Shown here piece by piece: positions 43,166 through 52,253 of a stretch of 64,000 nt of DNA (position 1 is the first letter of the stretch; every line of letters begins with the position of its first letter). The stretch lies in the NCBI GenBank assembly GCA_038131955.1, contig JAYPQK010000002.1:124001-188000 (forward strand), read 5' to 3'. The notes under the pieces are model-generated. The model saw only the letters and a program-made list of their open reading frames with translations, did no database searches and was not told where the DNA came from. The position numbers were made by a program, and so were the translations under genes. Source of the stretch: SHAN690 sp038131955 (lineage in GTDB: Bacteria > Bacteroidota > Bacteroidia > Flavobacteriales_G > Salibacteraceae).

Positions 43166-44408
43166 TTGGAAGATCTTTTTCGATTCCCATATTCAACTCC
43201 TGCGCTACCTCGGTCATGCGATTGCCGAATTTCTGAAGAGTGACATACAGGTCCGTAACCGGACCGATACCACGGCCCTGTTCCAGGCTGACGTTGTAAT
43301 CGTACGGCGCAGGAATCAAGCTAGCACGCTCCACTACATTATCCAAGAGCAACTTCAACTCATTGGCCGCCATGCTATCTCGCTCAGCCACGACATCATA
43401 CAGATTGGTTCCTTCAACGTAGGTGCTGTCGGTTCGACCGTATCGACCATTGAAGACCGCCCGCATACCGAGGGCGTTGAAGTAGATGTCTCGCTGAGTG
43501 TTATCACTGAATGTCGACTCTTCTCGTTCCGGATCGTCGCTAGTCAACGTGCCTTCAAGCCGGTCAACGCCAAGTTCGTACTGACCAAAGAGCACCAAGC
43601 CGGTGATGGCTACTCGTGTTCGTTTTCTTGGCGACCAACCTTCAAACGACTGTCGAAAGTTGTTATTAGTCGCATCAGACCAAGACGTGGCCAATGAGGA
43701 CAAGTCGCTTACCAACTGGTCAGCTACTAACTTGAGGTACTCGCCTCTGCGAGAGGCAAACGTTACCGTGGTATCATTGGTGTTGTAGTCCTTGAATGTG
43801 CGAGCACCTGCGGTTAACTGACCGGGAGCTTGTCTATCCTCACCCCAAAGCAGAAACTCGATCACGTGATATCCCAAGGTGATGCGCTTTCCTTCTACAG
43901 TACCGTTCAGGTCAAAAAGCAATTGTGCATCGAGGGTCGGGTATTTCTCGGTTTGACTGATGATTGAGTTCACCGACGTATCCTGCAGGTAATCAATATA
44001 GCCCGGATTAAATCCCCAAGCGTTTATCCGTTGTTCCATCGTTTCTACCGGTGACTCAGGAAAACGCAATACTTCAGCTTGACTGTAAGGAATATGAGCC
44101 AAGACCCAGGCATCCTGACACGCAGCCAGCCCTGGAATGGTCGGATTCTCTACAAATTGATAGATCAACTCACGCATCGCTTCTGCTTGCAAGTAGGCAT
44201 CCTCATACATGGCGTGGGCGATAGAGCCGTAGTCATCACCAAAGTCTGCCTTTGTCAGATCATCCGCAAATGGGTAATTACAGGAACCGTCATCCTTGTC
44301 AGCGGTAGGATCGTAGTTGGAGGCTGCCGGATCTATGCAACCCTTATCAAAGCAGCTCGACAGCATTAATGTACAAGGCAGTACGGCTAACACCAATAGT
44401 TTCTTCAT
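43155..44408 (-). CDS. Imelysin-family lipoprotein (IrpA-like)
   Basis: About 417 residues from the ATG at 44408; the lipobox is LSSC. Directly after the lipid cysteine comes a tag CIDPAASNYDPTADKDDGSC, which is also found in the MbnP-like lipoprotein at 50644-51465. The body is an imelysin peptidase domain (COG3487): PYSQAEVLRFPESPVETMEQRINAWG, GYHVIEFLLWGEDRQ carrying the GxHxxE motif, and GTLTSDDPEREESTFSDNT. Such proteins are outer-membrane or periplasmic and are linked to iron or other metal acquisition. True peptidase activity is disputed for the family. It is convergent with pruA. Confidence 0.85.
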   Translation of the reverse strand: MKKLLVLAVLPCTLMLSSCFDKGCIDPAASNYDPTADKDDGSCNYPFADDLTKADFGDDYGSIAHAMYEDAYLQAEAMRELIYQFVENPTIPGLAACQDAWVLAHIPYSQAEVLRFPESPVETMEQRINAWGFNPGYIDYLQDTSVNSIISQTEKYPTLDAQLLFDLNGTVEGKRITLGYHVIEFLLWGEDRQAPGQLTAGARTFKDYNTNDTTVTFASRRGEYLKLVADQLVSDLSSLATSWSDATNNNFRQSFEGWSPRKRTRVAITGLVLFGQYELGVDRLEGTLTSDDPEREESTFSDNTQRDIYFNALGMRAVFNGRYGRTDSTYVEGTNLYDVVAERDSMAANELKLLLDNVVERASLIPAPYDYNVSLEQGRGIGPVTDLYVTLQKFGNRMTEVAQELNMGIEKDLPIDP

Positions 44409-44451
44409 GAATCCCATCGCTCTCATCATGCTACAAAGAAATTAAGATTGG

Positions 44452-44976
44452 CTATACGGCTGAAGTTTGATTGTAAAACATCCCAACTATCGTGCGGACA
44501 TGCTGACCGCAATGCAGAGGAAAAGGCTCACATCGCTCGACAAGATCCATCACATCACCCCGAAAGCTATCCAGAAGTTCATACTTCTCCATGAACTCGA
44601 GGGCTGCCCTCAGACTCTTCTCGATACGCTCATAGAAAGAGGGAGCACTCACTTTTGTCTCACGACCATACATCACCGCCACTTGTGTGAAGTAAAGCAA
44701 CAACTCGGCGATCGCCTCCTCTGATACTGCCAATTTCTTGAATTCATTGATCGCCCTACGTGAACGGTAGAGCTTGAGCTTCTTTCCACGAGAAGGATAG
44801 AAGCCTTCGTGTACGCGAACCTTATAATCGTCTAGAAGAACCTCTTCATCCGGATTCAGAAAGAAGTCGAAGTAGTCCTTCACCCTAGGATACCGCTTGT
44901 AGACTTCCAGTACGTGATGTACGATCTGGTGCTTCTCCAGTTGCTCTAATTCCTTTTTGAGTTCACGCATGCCCAT
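44452..44976 (-). CDS. DUF6155 family protein
   Basis: About 174 residues from the ATG at 44976 (44970 is an alternative); the longer frame from 45033 has no homology feel. All-helical, with REL(K)KELEQLEKHQIVHHVLE, RYPRVKDYFDFFLNPDEE and AEAIAELLLYFTQVAVMYG-like blocks matching DUF6155. Soluble, cytoplasmic, with no signal peptide; function unknown. It lies upstream of the imelysin-type gene on the same strand, 43 bases away, but the families are not known to work together. About 280 bases of plain intergenic DNA lie upstream. Confidence 0.7.
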   Translation of the reverse strand: MGMRELKKELEQLEKHQIVHHVLEVYKRYPRVKDYFDFFLNPDEEVLLDDYKVRVHEGFYPSRGKKLKLYRSRRAINEFKKLAVSEEAIAELLLYFTQVAVMYGRETKVSAPSFYERIEKSLRAALEFMEKYELLDSFRGDVMDLVERCEPFPLHCGQHVRTIVGMFYNQTSAV

Positions 44977-45258
44977 GGACCCAAATGTAAGCTTCAGAAA
45001 TTCGGTGTAAAAAGAAGAGGAGGCACGAAGCAAAGAATAATTCTAACCCTATCGAACCTATCGCCTCGACCCCCTCCTAGATTTTGATGTCCTTCTCAAT
45101 CCATCTGTGAAGACACGTCAAAGTTAGAAACTTCTTTCATACCTCATCGTCGTCACCGAGATTTAACATTTAACACAGGAATTAAATAACACCTTGTAAA
45201 CCAACAAATTGAAGGACGAGCTTCGATTCTAGAAAAATAACGTTAGCCGCACAGACGA

Positions 45259-47145
45259 TCAGCGCAGGTCGTCCAACTCGATCCAACGGTCGGTCATCTC
45301 TTCGATGCGTACAGCTAATTCTCCAAGTTCGATCGAGATCGAAGCGATGTCTTCATGACTCAATCCCGCCTCTTGCATTTTCGATTGAAGCGCATCGCGT
45401 TTGGCTTCGAGTTCGGGCATGTCCTTCTCGATCTGTTCGAGTTCATACTTCTCTTTAAAACCTAGTCTTTTCTTTTTTTCCGCAGGTTGATTCGACGGAA
45501 TCTCCTTCACTTCCTTCGACTTTGCCTCCTCTTTCGCTTGCTCGGCTATCTCGGCATCTTGCTTTTCCTTGTATTCGCGGTACGGCCCCCAATAATCCTT
45601 GATCCTGCCGTCTCCCTCAAAGATGAATAAGTGGTCGACGAGCTTATCAAGGAAGTAGCGGTCGTGGGAGACGATCAATAGACAGCCACCAAAGTTTTCG
45701 AGAAACTCCTCCAACCGAGTAAGGGTCAACAGATCCAGATCATTCGTCGGCTCGTCGAGGATCAAGAAGTTGGGGTTCTTCATCAAGACGGTCATCAAGT
45801 GTAACCTTCGACGTTCTCCTCCGCTGAGCTTACCGACCTGCGTTTGTTGCATCTTCGGAGGAAAGAGGAAGTAGTTCAAGAAGGCGGAAGCTGTGAGCTT
45901 TGAGCCATCGCTCAGCTGGATCACATCCGCGATATCCTTGAGGACATCGATCACTCTCTTGTCCTCCTTCACCTGCAGACTAGACTGGGTATAGTAGCCA
46001 TAAACGATCGTGTCGCCAATGTTCACCTTTCCGCTATCGGGCTTTAGTTCTTGGGTGATGATATTGAGGAAGGTACTCTTCCCTACTCCATTTTTACCAA
46101 TGATGCCAATACGCTCGCCGCGCTTGAAGGTGTAATCGAACCCTTTGATGAGTTCCTTTCCCTGAAAGGACTGATAAACCTTTTTGAGTTCCAACACCTT
46201 GCCGCCGATTCTCGACATCTTTACATCGAGCACCAGATCTTGCTCCTTCTTTCCGCTCTTCGCCTTCGCTTCCAGATCGTCAAAGGCATCTAGACGAGCT
46301 TTACTTTTTGTGGTGCGAGCTTTGGGTTGTCTTCTTACCCATTCCAACTCGCGCTTCATCAGCTTCCCGGCTTTGTCGATCTCTGTCTGAAGTGCCTCTT
46401 CACGCTCCATTCGCTTCTGCAGGAAGTAACTGTAGTTTCCATTGTGGCGATATAGTTTGCCATTATAAAGCTCCAAAATGACATTACACACCCGATCCAG
46501 GAAATAGCGGTCGTGTGTAACCATAAGTAAGGTGAGATTCGACTGTCCAAGGTAGTCTTCCAGCCACACTACCATCTCGATATCAAGGTGGTTCGTAGGC
46601 TCATCCAAGATCAAGAGGTCCGGACTGTCTAGGAGGGTCAATGCCAAGGCAAGTCGCTTCCGCTGTCCCCCGCTAAGTTCATTGATCCGCTGCTTGAGAT
46701 CATGGATTCCAAATCGGGAGAGCATACTTCGCAAGCGTCGATCATAGTCCCACGCTTTACGAGTATCCATCTTGGCTTGGATCTCTTCGAGTCGACGTAA
46801 GGAAGCCTCTTCCCCATCCGCTGAATTCGTGAGGGCTTCTTGGTAGGCGTCGATCAACTCCAGCGTCTCAGAATTAGAAGTCGAAATAAACTCTTCGATC
46901 GTTTGAGACCCTTCTAGATCGGGTTCTTGTTCTAGGTAGGCTACCCTAATGTCATTCCTGAAGTTGTACTCTCCTTCATCGGGAATATCGCGCCCAGCAA
47001 GGATGTTGAGCAACGAGGTCTTTCCCGTGCCGTTATTGGCGATCAAGGCAACCTTATCGCCTTTGGCCAAGCCAAAGTTGAGGTGTTCAAAAAGGACACG
47101 TTCGCCGAGGTACTTGGCGAGGTTATCGACCGAGAGGTAATTCAC
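45259..47145 (-). CDS. ABC-F family ATPase (Uup-like)
   Basis: About 628 residues from a GTG at 47145, chosen because relatives begin NYLSVDNLAKYLGERVLF; an ATG at 47193 would add 16 odd residues. Two ABC cassettes are present: the first has Walker A ANNGTGKTSLL and signature LSGGQRKRLALA, the second Walker A GKNGVGKSTFL and signature LSGGERRRLHLM, each with an intact DEPTN Walker B. Between them lies the charged interdomain helix pair (EREEALQTEIDKAGKLMKRE), and the C-terminus is a coiled coil. No membrane part, so it is a ribosome- or DNA-associated ABC-F protein rather than a transporter. Confidence 0.9.
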   Translation of the reverse strand: MNYLSVDNLAKYLGERVLFEHLNFGLAKGDKVALIANNGTGKTSLLNILAGRDIPDEGEYNFRNDIRVAYLEQEPDLEGSQTIEEFISTSNSETLELIDAYQEALTNSADGEEASLRRLEEIQAKMDTRKAWDYDRRLRSMLSRFGIHDLKQRINELSGGQRKRLALALTLLDSPDLLILDEPTNHLDIEMVVWLEDYLGQSNLTLLMVTHDRYFLDRVCNVILELYNGKLYRHNGNYSYFLQKRMEREEALQTEIDKAGKLMKRELEWVRRQPKARTTKSKARLDAFDDLEAKAKSGKKEQDLVLDVKMSRIGGKVLELKKVYQSFQGKELIKGFDYTFKRGERIGIIGKNGVGKSTFLNIITQELKPDSGKVNIGDTIVYGYYTQSSLQVKEDKRVIDVLKDIADVIQLSDGSKLTASAFLNYFLFPPKMQQTQVGKLSGGERRRLHLMTVLMKNPNFLILDEPTNDLDLLTLTRLEEFLENFGGCLLIVSHDRYFLDKLVDHLFIFEGDGRIKDYWGPYREYKEKQDAEIAEQAKEEAKSKEVKEIPSNQPAEKKKRLGFKEKYELEQIEKDMPELEAKRDALQSKMQEAGLSHEDIASISIELGELAVRIEEMTDRWIELDDLR

Positions 47146-47301
47146 GGCGTGAAGATACCACCATCCAGCTATCGCTAATGCTATGCATCTCACGTGTATT
47201 TTGAGAAAAAAGCGGATCGACCCATTTTTTTCCTGTCAACTTTTTCGCTTGCCTTAACTTCGCTATTCAAACTTATTGAGAGGATCCCGCATCCCTAAAC
47301 T

Positions 47302-48729
47302 ATGAAGAACACCTATTTCAATCTGATCGACCAATCCTTCTACTTTCCGCAAGAGGGCTTCGATCTCCGAGATGACTACCTCACCTTCCACGGCATCTCA
47401 CTGAAATACCTGATCGAGAAGTACGGCACTCCATTCCGCTTCATCTATCTCCCTAAGATCGGGGACCAGATAAAGAAGGCTCGTAACCTTTTTAATCGTG
47501 CGATAAAGAAGCATGGATATCGGGGTGTATACAACTACTGCTACTGCACCAAATGCAACCACTTTTCACATGTGGTGAGCGAGGCGCTGAAACACGACGT
47601 GCATCTAGAGACATCTTCAGCATTCGACATCGATCTGATCTTGAACCTCCACAAGGATGGTAAGGTAGACAAGGATCGCATGATCGTGAATAATGGTTAT
47701 AAAACTGATGAGTATTTGCGCAAGATCGTAGGCTTGATGACCCAGGGATTCAAGAACGTGCTGATCGTTCTTGATAGCAAATCTGAGTTGGACCGATTGG
47801 TAGACATTGCCAAAGACATGGGCATCAAAAAGAAGATCAAGATCGGGATGCGGATGGCTATCAATGAAGAACCACAAAGCGCCTATTACACTTCGCGACT
47901 GGGAATTCGGCCTGCGGATATGATCGACTTTTTCAAAACCCATATTCAAGACAACGAATACGTGGATTTCAAGATGCTTCACTTCTTCGTGGATTCCGGC
48001 ATCAAAGACAGTCTATACTATTGGGGCGAATTCCAGAAGGGACTAAAACTCTACATTGATTTAAAGAAGCAGTGCAAGAGTTTGGATTCATTGAATTTAG
48101 GAGGAGGTTTTCCGATCAGGAACAACTTGGGATTTGAGTACGATTACAACTACATCATCAACGAGATCGTCAAGAACATCAAGGAAGCATGTGACGCAGA
48201 AGGTGTGCGCGAGCCAGACATTTTCACGGAGTTCGGCAAATACACCGTTGGTGAGAGTGGTGCCATCATCTTTAAAGTCCTTGAACAAAAGCTTCAGAAC
48301 GATACAGAAACATGGTACATCATCAATAACAGTTTGATGAACACCATACCCGATGCTTGGTCGATCCACGAGAAGTTCATCCTTCTTCCGATCAACAAAT
48401 GGAACAATGAATACAAACGAGCCAACATTGGCGGAATTAGCTGCGATCACTCCGATTATTACAATTCGGAGGACTTTAACCAAGAGGTCCTGCTCCCCTC
48501 CTATCCGGAAGATGATAAAGAACCTCTCTACTTGGGATTCTTTCATACGGGGGCCTATCAGGATGCGATCAGCGGCTATGGTGGGATCAAGCATTGCCTC
48601 ATTCCTTCGCCTAAGCACGTGATCATCGACCGGGATGAGAAAGGAAATATCGTGGACTATGTCTATCGCAATGAGCAATCAGCGGACGACATGTTCCGTT
48701 TGTTGGGTTATTCACAAGAAAGCAAATGA
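47302..48729 (+). CDS. Arginine decarboxylase (PLP, alanine-racemase fold)
   Basis: 475 residues, a fold-III PLP decarboxylase. N-terminal barrel: YGTPFRFIYLPKIGDQIKKA, the Lys-bearing strand GVYNYCYCTKCNHFSHVVSE (the PLP lysine sits in CTK), HLETSSAFDIDLILNL, KIKIGMRMAINEEP, MLHFFVDSGI and SLNLGGGFPIRNN. The C-terminal beta domain shows FTEFGKYTVGESGAII and YLGFFHTGAYQDAISGYGG. It lacks the long N-terminal insert of E. coli SpeA. Substrate is assigned from the downstream agmatinase, with which it overlaps by 4 bases. It would convert arginine to agmatine, the start of polyamine synthesis. Confidence 0.82.
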   Translation: MKNTYFNLIDQSFYFPQEGFDLRDDYLTFHGISLKYLIEKYGTPFRFIYLPKIGDQIKKARNLFNRAIKKHGYRGVYNYCYCTKCNHFSHVVSEALKHDVHLETSSAFDIDLILNLHKDGKVDKDRMIVNNGYKTDEYLRKIVGLMTQGFKNVLIVLDSKSELDRLVDIAKDMGIKKKIKIGMRMAINEEPQSAYYTSRLGIRPADMIDFFKTHIQDNEYVDFKMLHFFVDSGIKDSLYYWGEFQKGLKLYIDLKKQCKSLDSLNLGGGFPIRNNLGFEYDYNYIINEIVKNIKEACDAEGVREPDIFTEFGKYTVGESGAIIFKVLEQKLQNDTETWYIINNSLMNTIPDAWSIHEKFILLPINKWNNEYKRANIGGISCDHSDYYNSEDFNQEVLLPSYPEDDKEPLYLGFFHTGAYQDAISGYGGIKHCLIPSPKHVIIDRDEKGNIVDYVYRNEQSADDMFRLLGYSQESK

Positions 48730-49574
48730 TCAATTACGCAGGAGTAGCAGACGAATTCTGCTCATTTGAGAACGCAGCGGTATTGCTGCAGTCCATTCCC
48801 TATGACGGGACGAGCACTTGGGGAAAAGGTGCCGACAAGGGCTTTGAGGCCTTTCTGGACGCTTCAGAGAACATGGAGCTCTACGACATAGAAACCAGGA
48901 GCGAAGTCTATCATAAAGGGGTACACATCCTGCCAGCTTTGACCGAGGATGATTCGCCCGAGGCGATGTTCAAAGAAGTCTATGAGAAGACGCAGGAACT
49001 CCTTCAGACTGGCAAATACCTCACCTTCTTTGGTGGAGAGCACAGCATCAGCATCGGAGTGATCAAGGCGTTCTATGAGAAATATGACAACCTAACGGTA
49101 CTACAGCTAGACGCTCACACCGACTTGAGGCCACAGTTCCATGGCTCACCTTACAATCATGCTTGCGCTGTGTACGATGCCAGCAAGAACACGAACCTGA
49201 TCCAGGTAGGTATTCGCAGCATGGATATCGAGGAAGAAGAACATTTAGACCGCAGCAAGGTCTACTTCGCCGAGGAGATGTATGGCAATACAGATTGGAT
49301 GGATGCAAGCATCGCACAAATGACAAACGATGTCTATTTGACCATCGACCTAGATGCCTTCGACCCAGCGATCATGCCTGCTACTGGCACGCCTGAGCCA
49401 GGTGGAATGGATTGGAACACTATGATCAAATACGTGAGAAGAGTATTCACCGAGAAGAATGTGGTAGGATTCGACATTGTCGAACTCGCCCCGATCGATG
49501 GCTATAAGGCGCCTCAATTCTTGGTAGCCAAGCTTTACTACAAAATGTTGACCTATAAATTCATGGTATCATGA
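48726..49574 (+). CDS. speB: Agmatinase
   Basis: 282 residues of the ureohydrolase family. The dinuclear manganese site is fully present: GGEHSISIGV, LDAHTDLRPQFHGSPYNHACAVYD, and IDLDAFDPAIMPATGTPEPGG. It hydrolyses agmatine to putrescine and urea. The start overlaps the decarboxylase stop (ATGA) and the end overlaps the DHS-like start, so the three genes form one tightly coupled operon. Family members also act on guanidinobutyrate or arginine, but the preceding decarboxylase supports agmatine. Confidence 0.9.
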   Translation: MINYAGVADEFCSFENAAVLLQSIPYDGTSTWGKGADKGFEAFLDASENMELYDIETRSEVYHKGVHILPALTEDDSPEAMFKEVYEKTQELLQTGKYLTFFGGEHSISIGVIKAFYEKYDNLTVLQLDAHTDLRPQFHGSPYNHACAVYDASKNTNLIQVGIRSMDIEEEEHLDRSKVYFAEEMYGNTDWMDASIAQMTNDVYLTIDLDAFDPAIMPATGTPEPGGMDWNTMIKYVRRVFTEKNVVGFDIVELAPIDGYKAPQFLVAKLYYKMLTYKFMVS

Positions 49575-50548
49575 GCACCAAAGGACCGATCAGTAATTTC
49601 ATCTTAGATCATTACAAGCACTTCAATGCTGCGGCTTTAGTGGATGCAGCTAAGGGGTATGAAAAGCACCTAGACGAAGGAAAGAAGATGCTCGTGAGTC
49701 TTGCCGGCGCCATGAGTACGGCCGAACTGGGTCGATCCTTTGCTGAGATGATCCGCCAAGATAAAGTGCACCTGATCTCTTGTACCGGAGCCAACTTGGA
49801 GGAAGACCTGATGAACCTCGTGGCTCACAGTCATTACGAGCGTGTTCCTCACTATCGCGACCTCACGCCAAAGGAAGAGTGGGATCTGTTAGAGCGAGGA
49901 CTCAACCGAGTCACCGATACCTGTATTCCTGAAGAAGAAGCTTTCAGACGACTGCAAAAGCACGTTTTCGAGATCTGGAAATACGCCGAGGATAAGGGCG
50001 AGCGCTACTTCCCGCATGAGTTCATGTACAAGATGATCAAGAGCGGAGTTCTTGAGCAGTATTACGAGATCCCACCCGAAAACAGTTGGATGCTCGCTGC
50101 GGCAGAAAAGAACATTCCGATCGTGGTTCCTGGTTGGGAAGACAGCACCATGGGTAACATCTTCGCCTCCTATTGCATCAAAGGAGAACTCAAGGCCTCG
50201 ACCATGAAGTCAGGTATCGAATACATGATGTGGCTAGCTGACTACTACAGTAAAAACGCAGGAGCCGAGGGAATCGGCTTCTTCCAGATCGGCGGTGGAA
50301 TCGCAGGCGACTTCCCCATTTGCGTGGTTCCAATGCTCTACCAGGATATGGAAATGCACGACATCCCCTTCTGGAGCTACTTCTGCCAGATCAGCGACAG
50401 CACCACGAGCTATGGTTCGTATTCCGGAGCCGTTCCGAATGAGAAGATCACATGGGGTAAGCTAGACATTGACACGCCTAAGTTCATCGTGGAGAGCGAT
50501 GCTACGATCGTAGCGCCATTGATCTTTGGCTATTTGCTAGGGTGGTGA
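49571..50548 (+). CDS. Deoxyhypusine-synthase-like protein
   Basis: 325 residues of the deoxyhypusine synthase fold. NAD-binding parts SLAGAMSTAELGRSFAEMI, LISCTGANLEEDLMNLVAHS and FFQIGGGIAGDFPICVVPML are clear, and the active-site lysine is kept in ITWGKLDIDTP. Eukaryotic DHS transfers aminobutyl from spermidine to eIF5A; bacteria have no eIF5A, so bacterial homologues probably use small amines (homospermidine-type synthesis). Placement after arginine decarboxylase and agmatinase supports a polyamine product. The exact reaction is not settled from sequence. Cytosolic. A hairpin and then a terminator follow. Confidence 0.82.
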   Translation: MSTKGPISNFILDHYKHFNAAALVDAAKGYEKHLDEGKKMLVSLAGAMSTAELGRSFAEMIRQDKVHLISCTGANLEEDLMNLVAHSHYERVPHYRDLTPKEEWDLLERGLNRVTDTCIPEEEAFRRLQKHVFEIWKYAEDKGERYFPHEFMYKMIKSGVLEQYYEIPPENSWMLAAAEKNIPIVVPGWEDSTMGNIFASYCIKGELKASTMKSGIEYMMWLADYYSKNAGAEGIGFFQIGGGIAGDFPICVVPMLYQDMEMHDIPFWSYFCQISDSTTSYGSYSGAVPNEKITWGKLDIDTPKFIVESDATIVAPLIFGYLLGW

Positions 50549-50594
50549 TCCCCCAAGAGCGCTGAACAGCTCTTTCGAAAATCTATAAGGTAGA

Positions 50595-50624
50595 AAAGGC
50601 GTCCAAAGAGACGCCTTTCTTTTT
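50595..50624 (+). terminator. Rho-independent terminator of the polyamine operon
   Basis: A perfect 9-bp stem AAAGGCGTC/GACGCCTTT with a 6-base loop is followed by a T-rich tail. It lies 47 bases beyond the DHS-like stop, after a second, T-less hairpin (50555-50574). Confidence 0.85.
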
Positions 50625-50643
50625 GCCTTAGGTGATGACCTGA

Positions 50644-51465
50644 TTACTCCACTCCGCTGAACAAGATGTTCTCAAAGAATGCGGTAGCCATGGTGTGAGC
50701 TGCTTCACCCGCCACCGTTACTTCGTGTAATTCGCTTACAATCGGTGCGCTATGCCAAAGTCGAGCTGGATTACAAGTCATATTGATCGTTGATCTTCCA
50801 TCCATGACAACACTCATTCCGTCGTCAAAGAAATCGCTTCGCTTTTCCATTTGCAACGCATAGTCTCCCGTGAAACCAGATAAATGGAAGGTAAACGAGC
50901 CCGTTGGTGATTGAGGAGAAGCCCCTTCCGCAAGCAGCATGATGTATCCATCTGTGCTATTCAAGAACATTCCTTTTGCCTCTGCAAGATCACCGGTGCC
51001 AGGACCTGAAGTATGCACTTCAGGGGAAAGCCCTAACTGGTACTTGATCTCAACATATTGACCAGCCGGCACGTCTTCTAATTTAATACGAGAAGCATCT
51101 GGGCATGCCGCGCAGACCAGAAAAGCATTTTCTTCCGGCGACCACTCTGTGCCGTCTTCCTGAACCAATACAATTTCAGAAACATAGAACTTGAACTCAC
51201 TAAAGGTCAGTGTATCCTGTGTCTTAGGATGTTTAAGCGTACTTCCTACCTCCCAGTCAATCATCGTAGCTCCGAAAATATAATTGAACTGCACTTCGAC
51301 CTCGCCAACCTCCGCATATTCGCAGGATCCATCGTCCTTGGTTGCTTCTACATCATAGTTTAACGCTTCCTCATCCATGCAGCCCTTGGTAGAGCATGAG
51401 GATAACGTAAGCCCCACAACAGCTACTGTCGCTAGGCTTAGTTGTATCCATGTATTCTTCATCAT
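50644..51465 (-). CDS. MbnP-like (copper-related) lipoprotein
   Basis: 273 residues. Signal peptide ends at the lipobox LSSC, followed by the tag CMDEEALNYDVEATKDDGSC also present in the imelysin protein. The rest is a MbnP-like beta-sandwich: VQFNYIFGATMIDWEVGSTL, DTLTFSEFKFYVSEIVLVQ, VPAGQYVEIKYQLGLSPEVH, GYIMLLAEGASPQSPTG, GSFTFHLSGF. MbnP proteins bind copper and usually pair with a di-haem MbnH peroxidase, which is absent here. A copper or other metal role in the outer membrane is inferred from family. It is convergent with the polyamine operon. Confidence 0.8.
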   Translation of the reverse strand: MMKNTWIQLSLATVAVVGLTLSSCSTKGCMDEEALNYDVEATKDDGSCEYAEVGEVEVQFNYIFGATMIDWEVGSTLKHPKTQDTLTFSEFKFYVSEIVLVQEDGTEWSPEENAFLVCAACPDASRIKLEDVPAGQYVEIKYQLGLSPEVHTSGPGTGDLAEAKGMFLNSTDGYIMLLAEGASPQSPTGSFTFHLSGFTGDYALQMEKRSDFFDDGMSVVMDGRSTINMTCNPARLWHSAPIVSELHEVTVAGEAAHTMATAFFENILFSGVE

Positions 51466-51625
51466 ATAGGTATTTCTTCAAATGTCTGATGATCCAGGCA
51501 CTGGTACTGTGAATGTAATCACGCAAAGAACGTTATAGACGAAAACTATCTATTGATAATGTTATTCGATTATGATTATATCATCTGTAGTCTCACCTTT
51601 GTACCATCAATCAAAATCACAAACG

Positions 51626-51940
51626 ATGTACACAGAACTTACAGAAGACAATCTTCAAGATATAGTGGCTAACAACCCAAAAGTGGTTGTTCAATATTCT
51701 GCGTCATGGTGCGGAAACTGCCGTATGATGAAGCCTAAGTTCAAGCGAATTGGCAACGAACATGAGGACATGCAGTTCATCATGGTGGATGCAGAGAAAT
51801 TTCCTGGCTCGCGCGAATTGGCGAATGTGAGCAACCTTCCCACGTTTGCCGCCTTCGAGAACGGAGCGTTGAAAGGACAAGTTCAGACGAATAAAGAAGA
51901 TAAACTAAAGGAGTTGGTCGATGCGATTGCCCATAATTAA
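51626..51940 (+). CDS. Thioredoxin-family protein
   Basis: About 104 residues from the ATG at 51626; the earlier in-frame start is not conserved-looking. The redox site is SASWCGNCRMMKPKF, a CGNC variant of the canonical CGPC, with the cis-proline in VSNLPTFAAF. No signal peptide, so it acts in the cytoplasm. The stop of this gene overlaps the DUF6952 start by 20 bases. Related Flavobacteriia thioredoxins with this partner often follow a peroxiredoxin gene, suggesting a thiol peroxide-defence role; no peroxiredoxin gene is seen here. Confidence 0.88.
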   Translation: MYTELTEDNLQDIVANNPKVVVQYSASWCGNCRMMKPKFKRIGNEHEDMQFIMVDAEKFPGSRELANVSNLPTFAAFENGALKGQVQTNKEDKLKELVDAIAHN

Positions 51941-52184
51941 ACACGCCCACAAGTTCATCGAGGAGAACGACGAGGACTTCGTAAATGAAGCCATCGCTCT
52001 GCTCGAGCACATGTCAGATGCGCGCAGCATCAAAGACGGGGAACTCGATGTGATCGGAGAGTTGCTATCGAACTTCTACGGAGCGCTCGAGGTGAACAAG
52101 ATGATCAAAGAAGACGGCATGACCGAAAAGGACGCCATGAATGCATTCATGCAGCGAGTGCTCGGATCGATCGACCAAGATTAG
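51921..52184 (+). CDS. DUF6952 family small protein
   Basis: 87 residues, all helical and acidic: IIKHAHKFIEENDEDFVNEA, MSDARSIKDGELDVIGELLS, and FYGALEVNKMIKEDGM. It matches DUF6952, a small family that usually follows a thioredoxin gene in Flavobacteriia. It overlaps the thioredoxin gene by 20 bases, so translational coupling is likely. Function unknown; a regulatory or chaperone role for the thioredoxin is speculation. Confidence 0.8.
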   Translation: MRLPIIKHAHKFIEENDEDFVNEAIALLEHMSDARSIKDGELDVIGELLSNFYGALEVNKMIKEDGMTEKDAMNAFMQRVLGSIDQD

Positions 52185-52218
52185 AATTGAAACATAGGTA
52201 GTAGGATAGGTAGTGAAA

Positions 52219-52250
52219 GACCCTCGGAACTCTCCGGGGGTTTTTCTTTT
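52219..52250 (+). terminator. Rho-independent terminator of the thioredoxin-DUF6952 transcript
   Basis: Arms ACCCTCGGA and TCCGGGGGT (one G-T pair) with a 4-base loop are followed by a T-rich run. It lies 35 bases after the DUF6952 stop and just beside the convergent nucleoid-protein gene. Confidence 0.8.
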
Positions 52251-52253
52251 CCC

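Noticed and set aside
45034..45258. Possible tRNA or small RNA in the gap before the ABC-F gene
   Set aside because: No cloverleaf, T-loop sequence or terminator hairpin could be found by reading; the gap seems to hold only leader DNA.
50555..50574. Hairpin AAGAGC/GCTCTT just after the DHS-like gene as the main terminator
   Set aside because: No T run follows it; the hairpin at 50595-50618 with a T tail is the better terminator.
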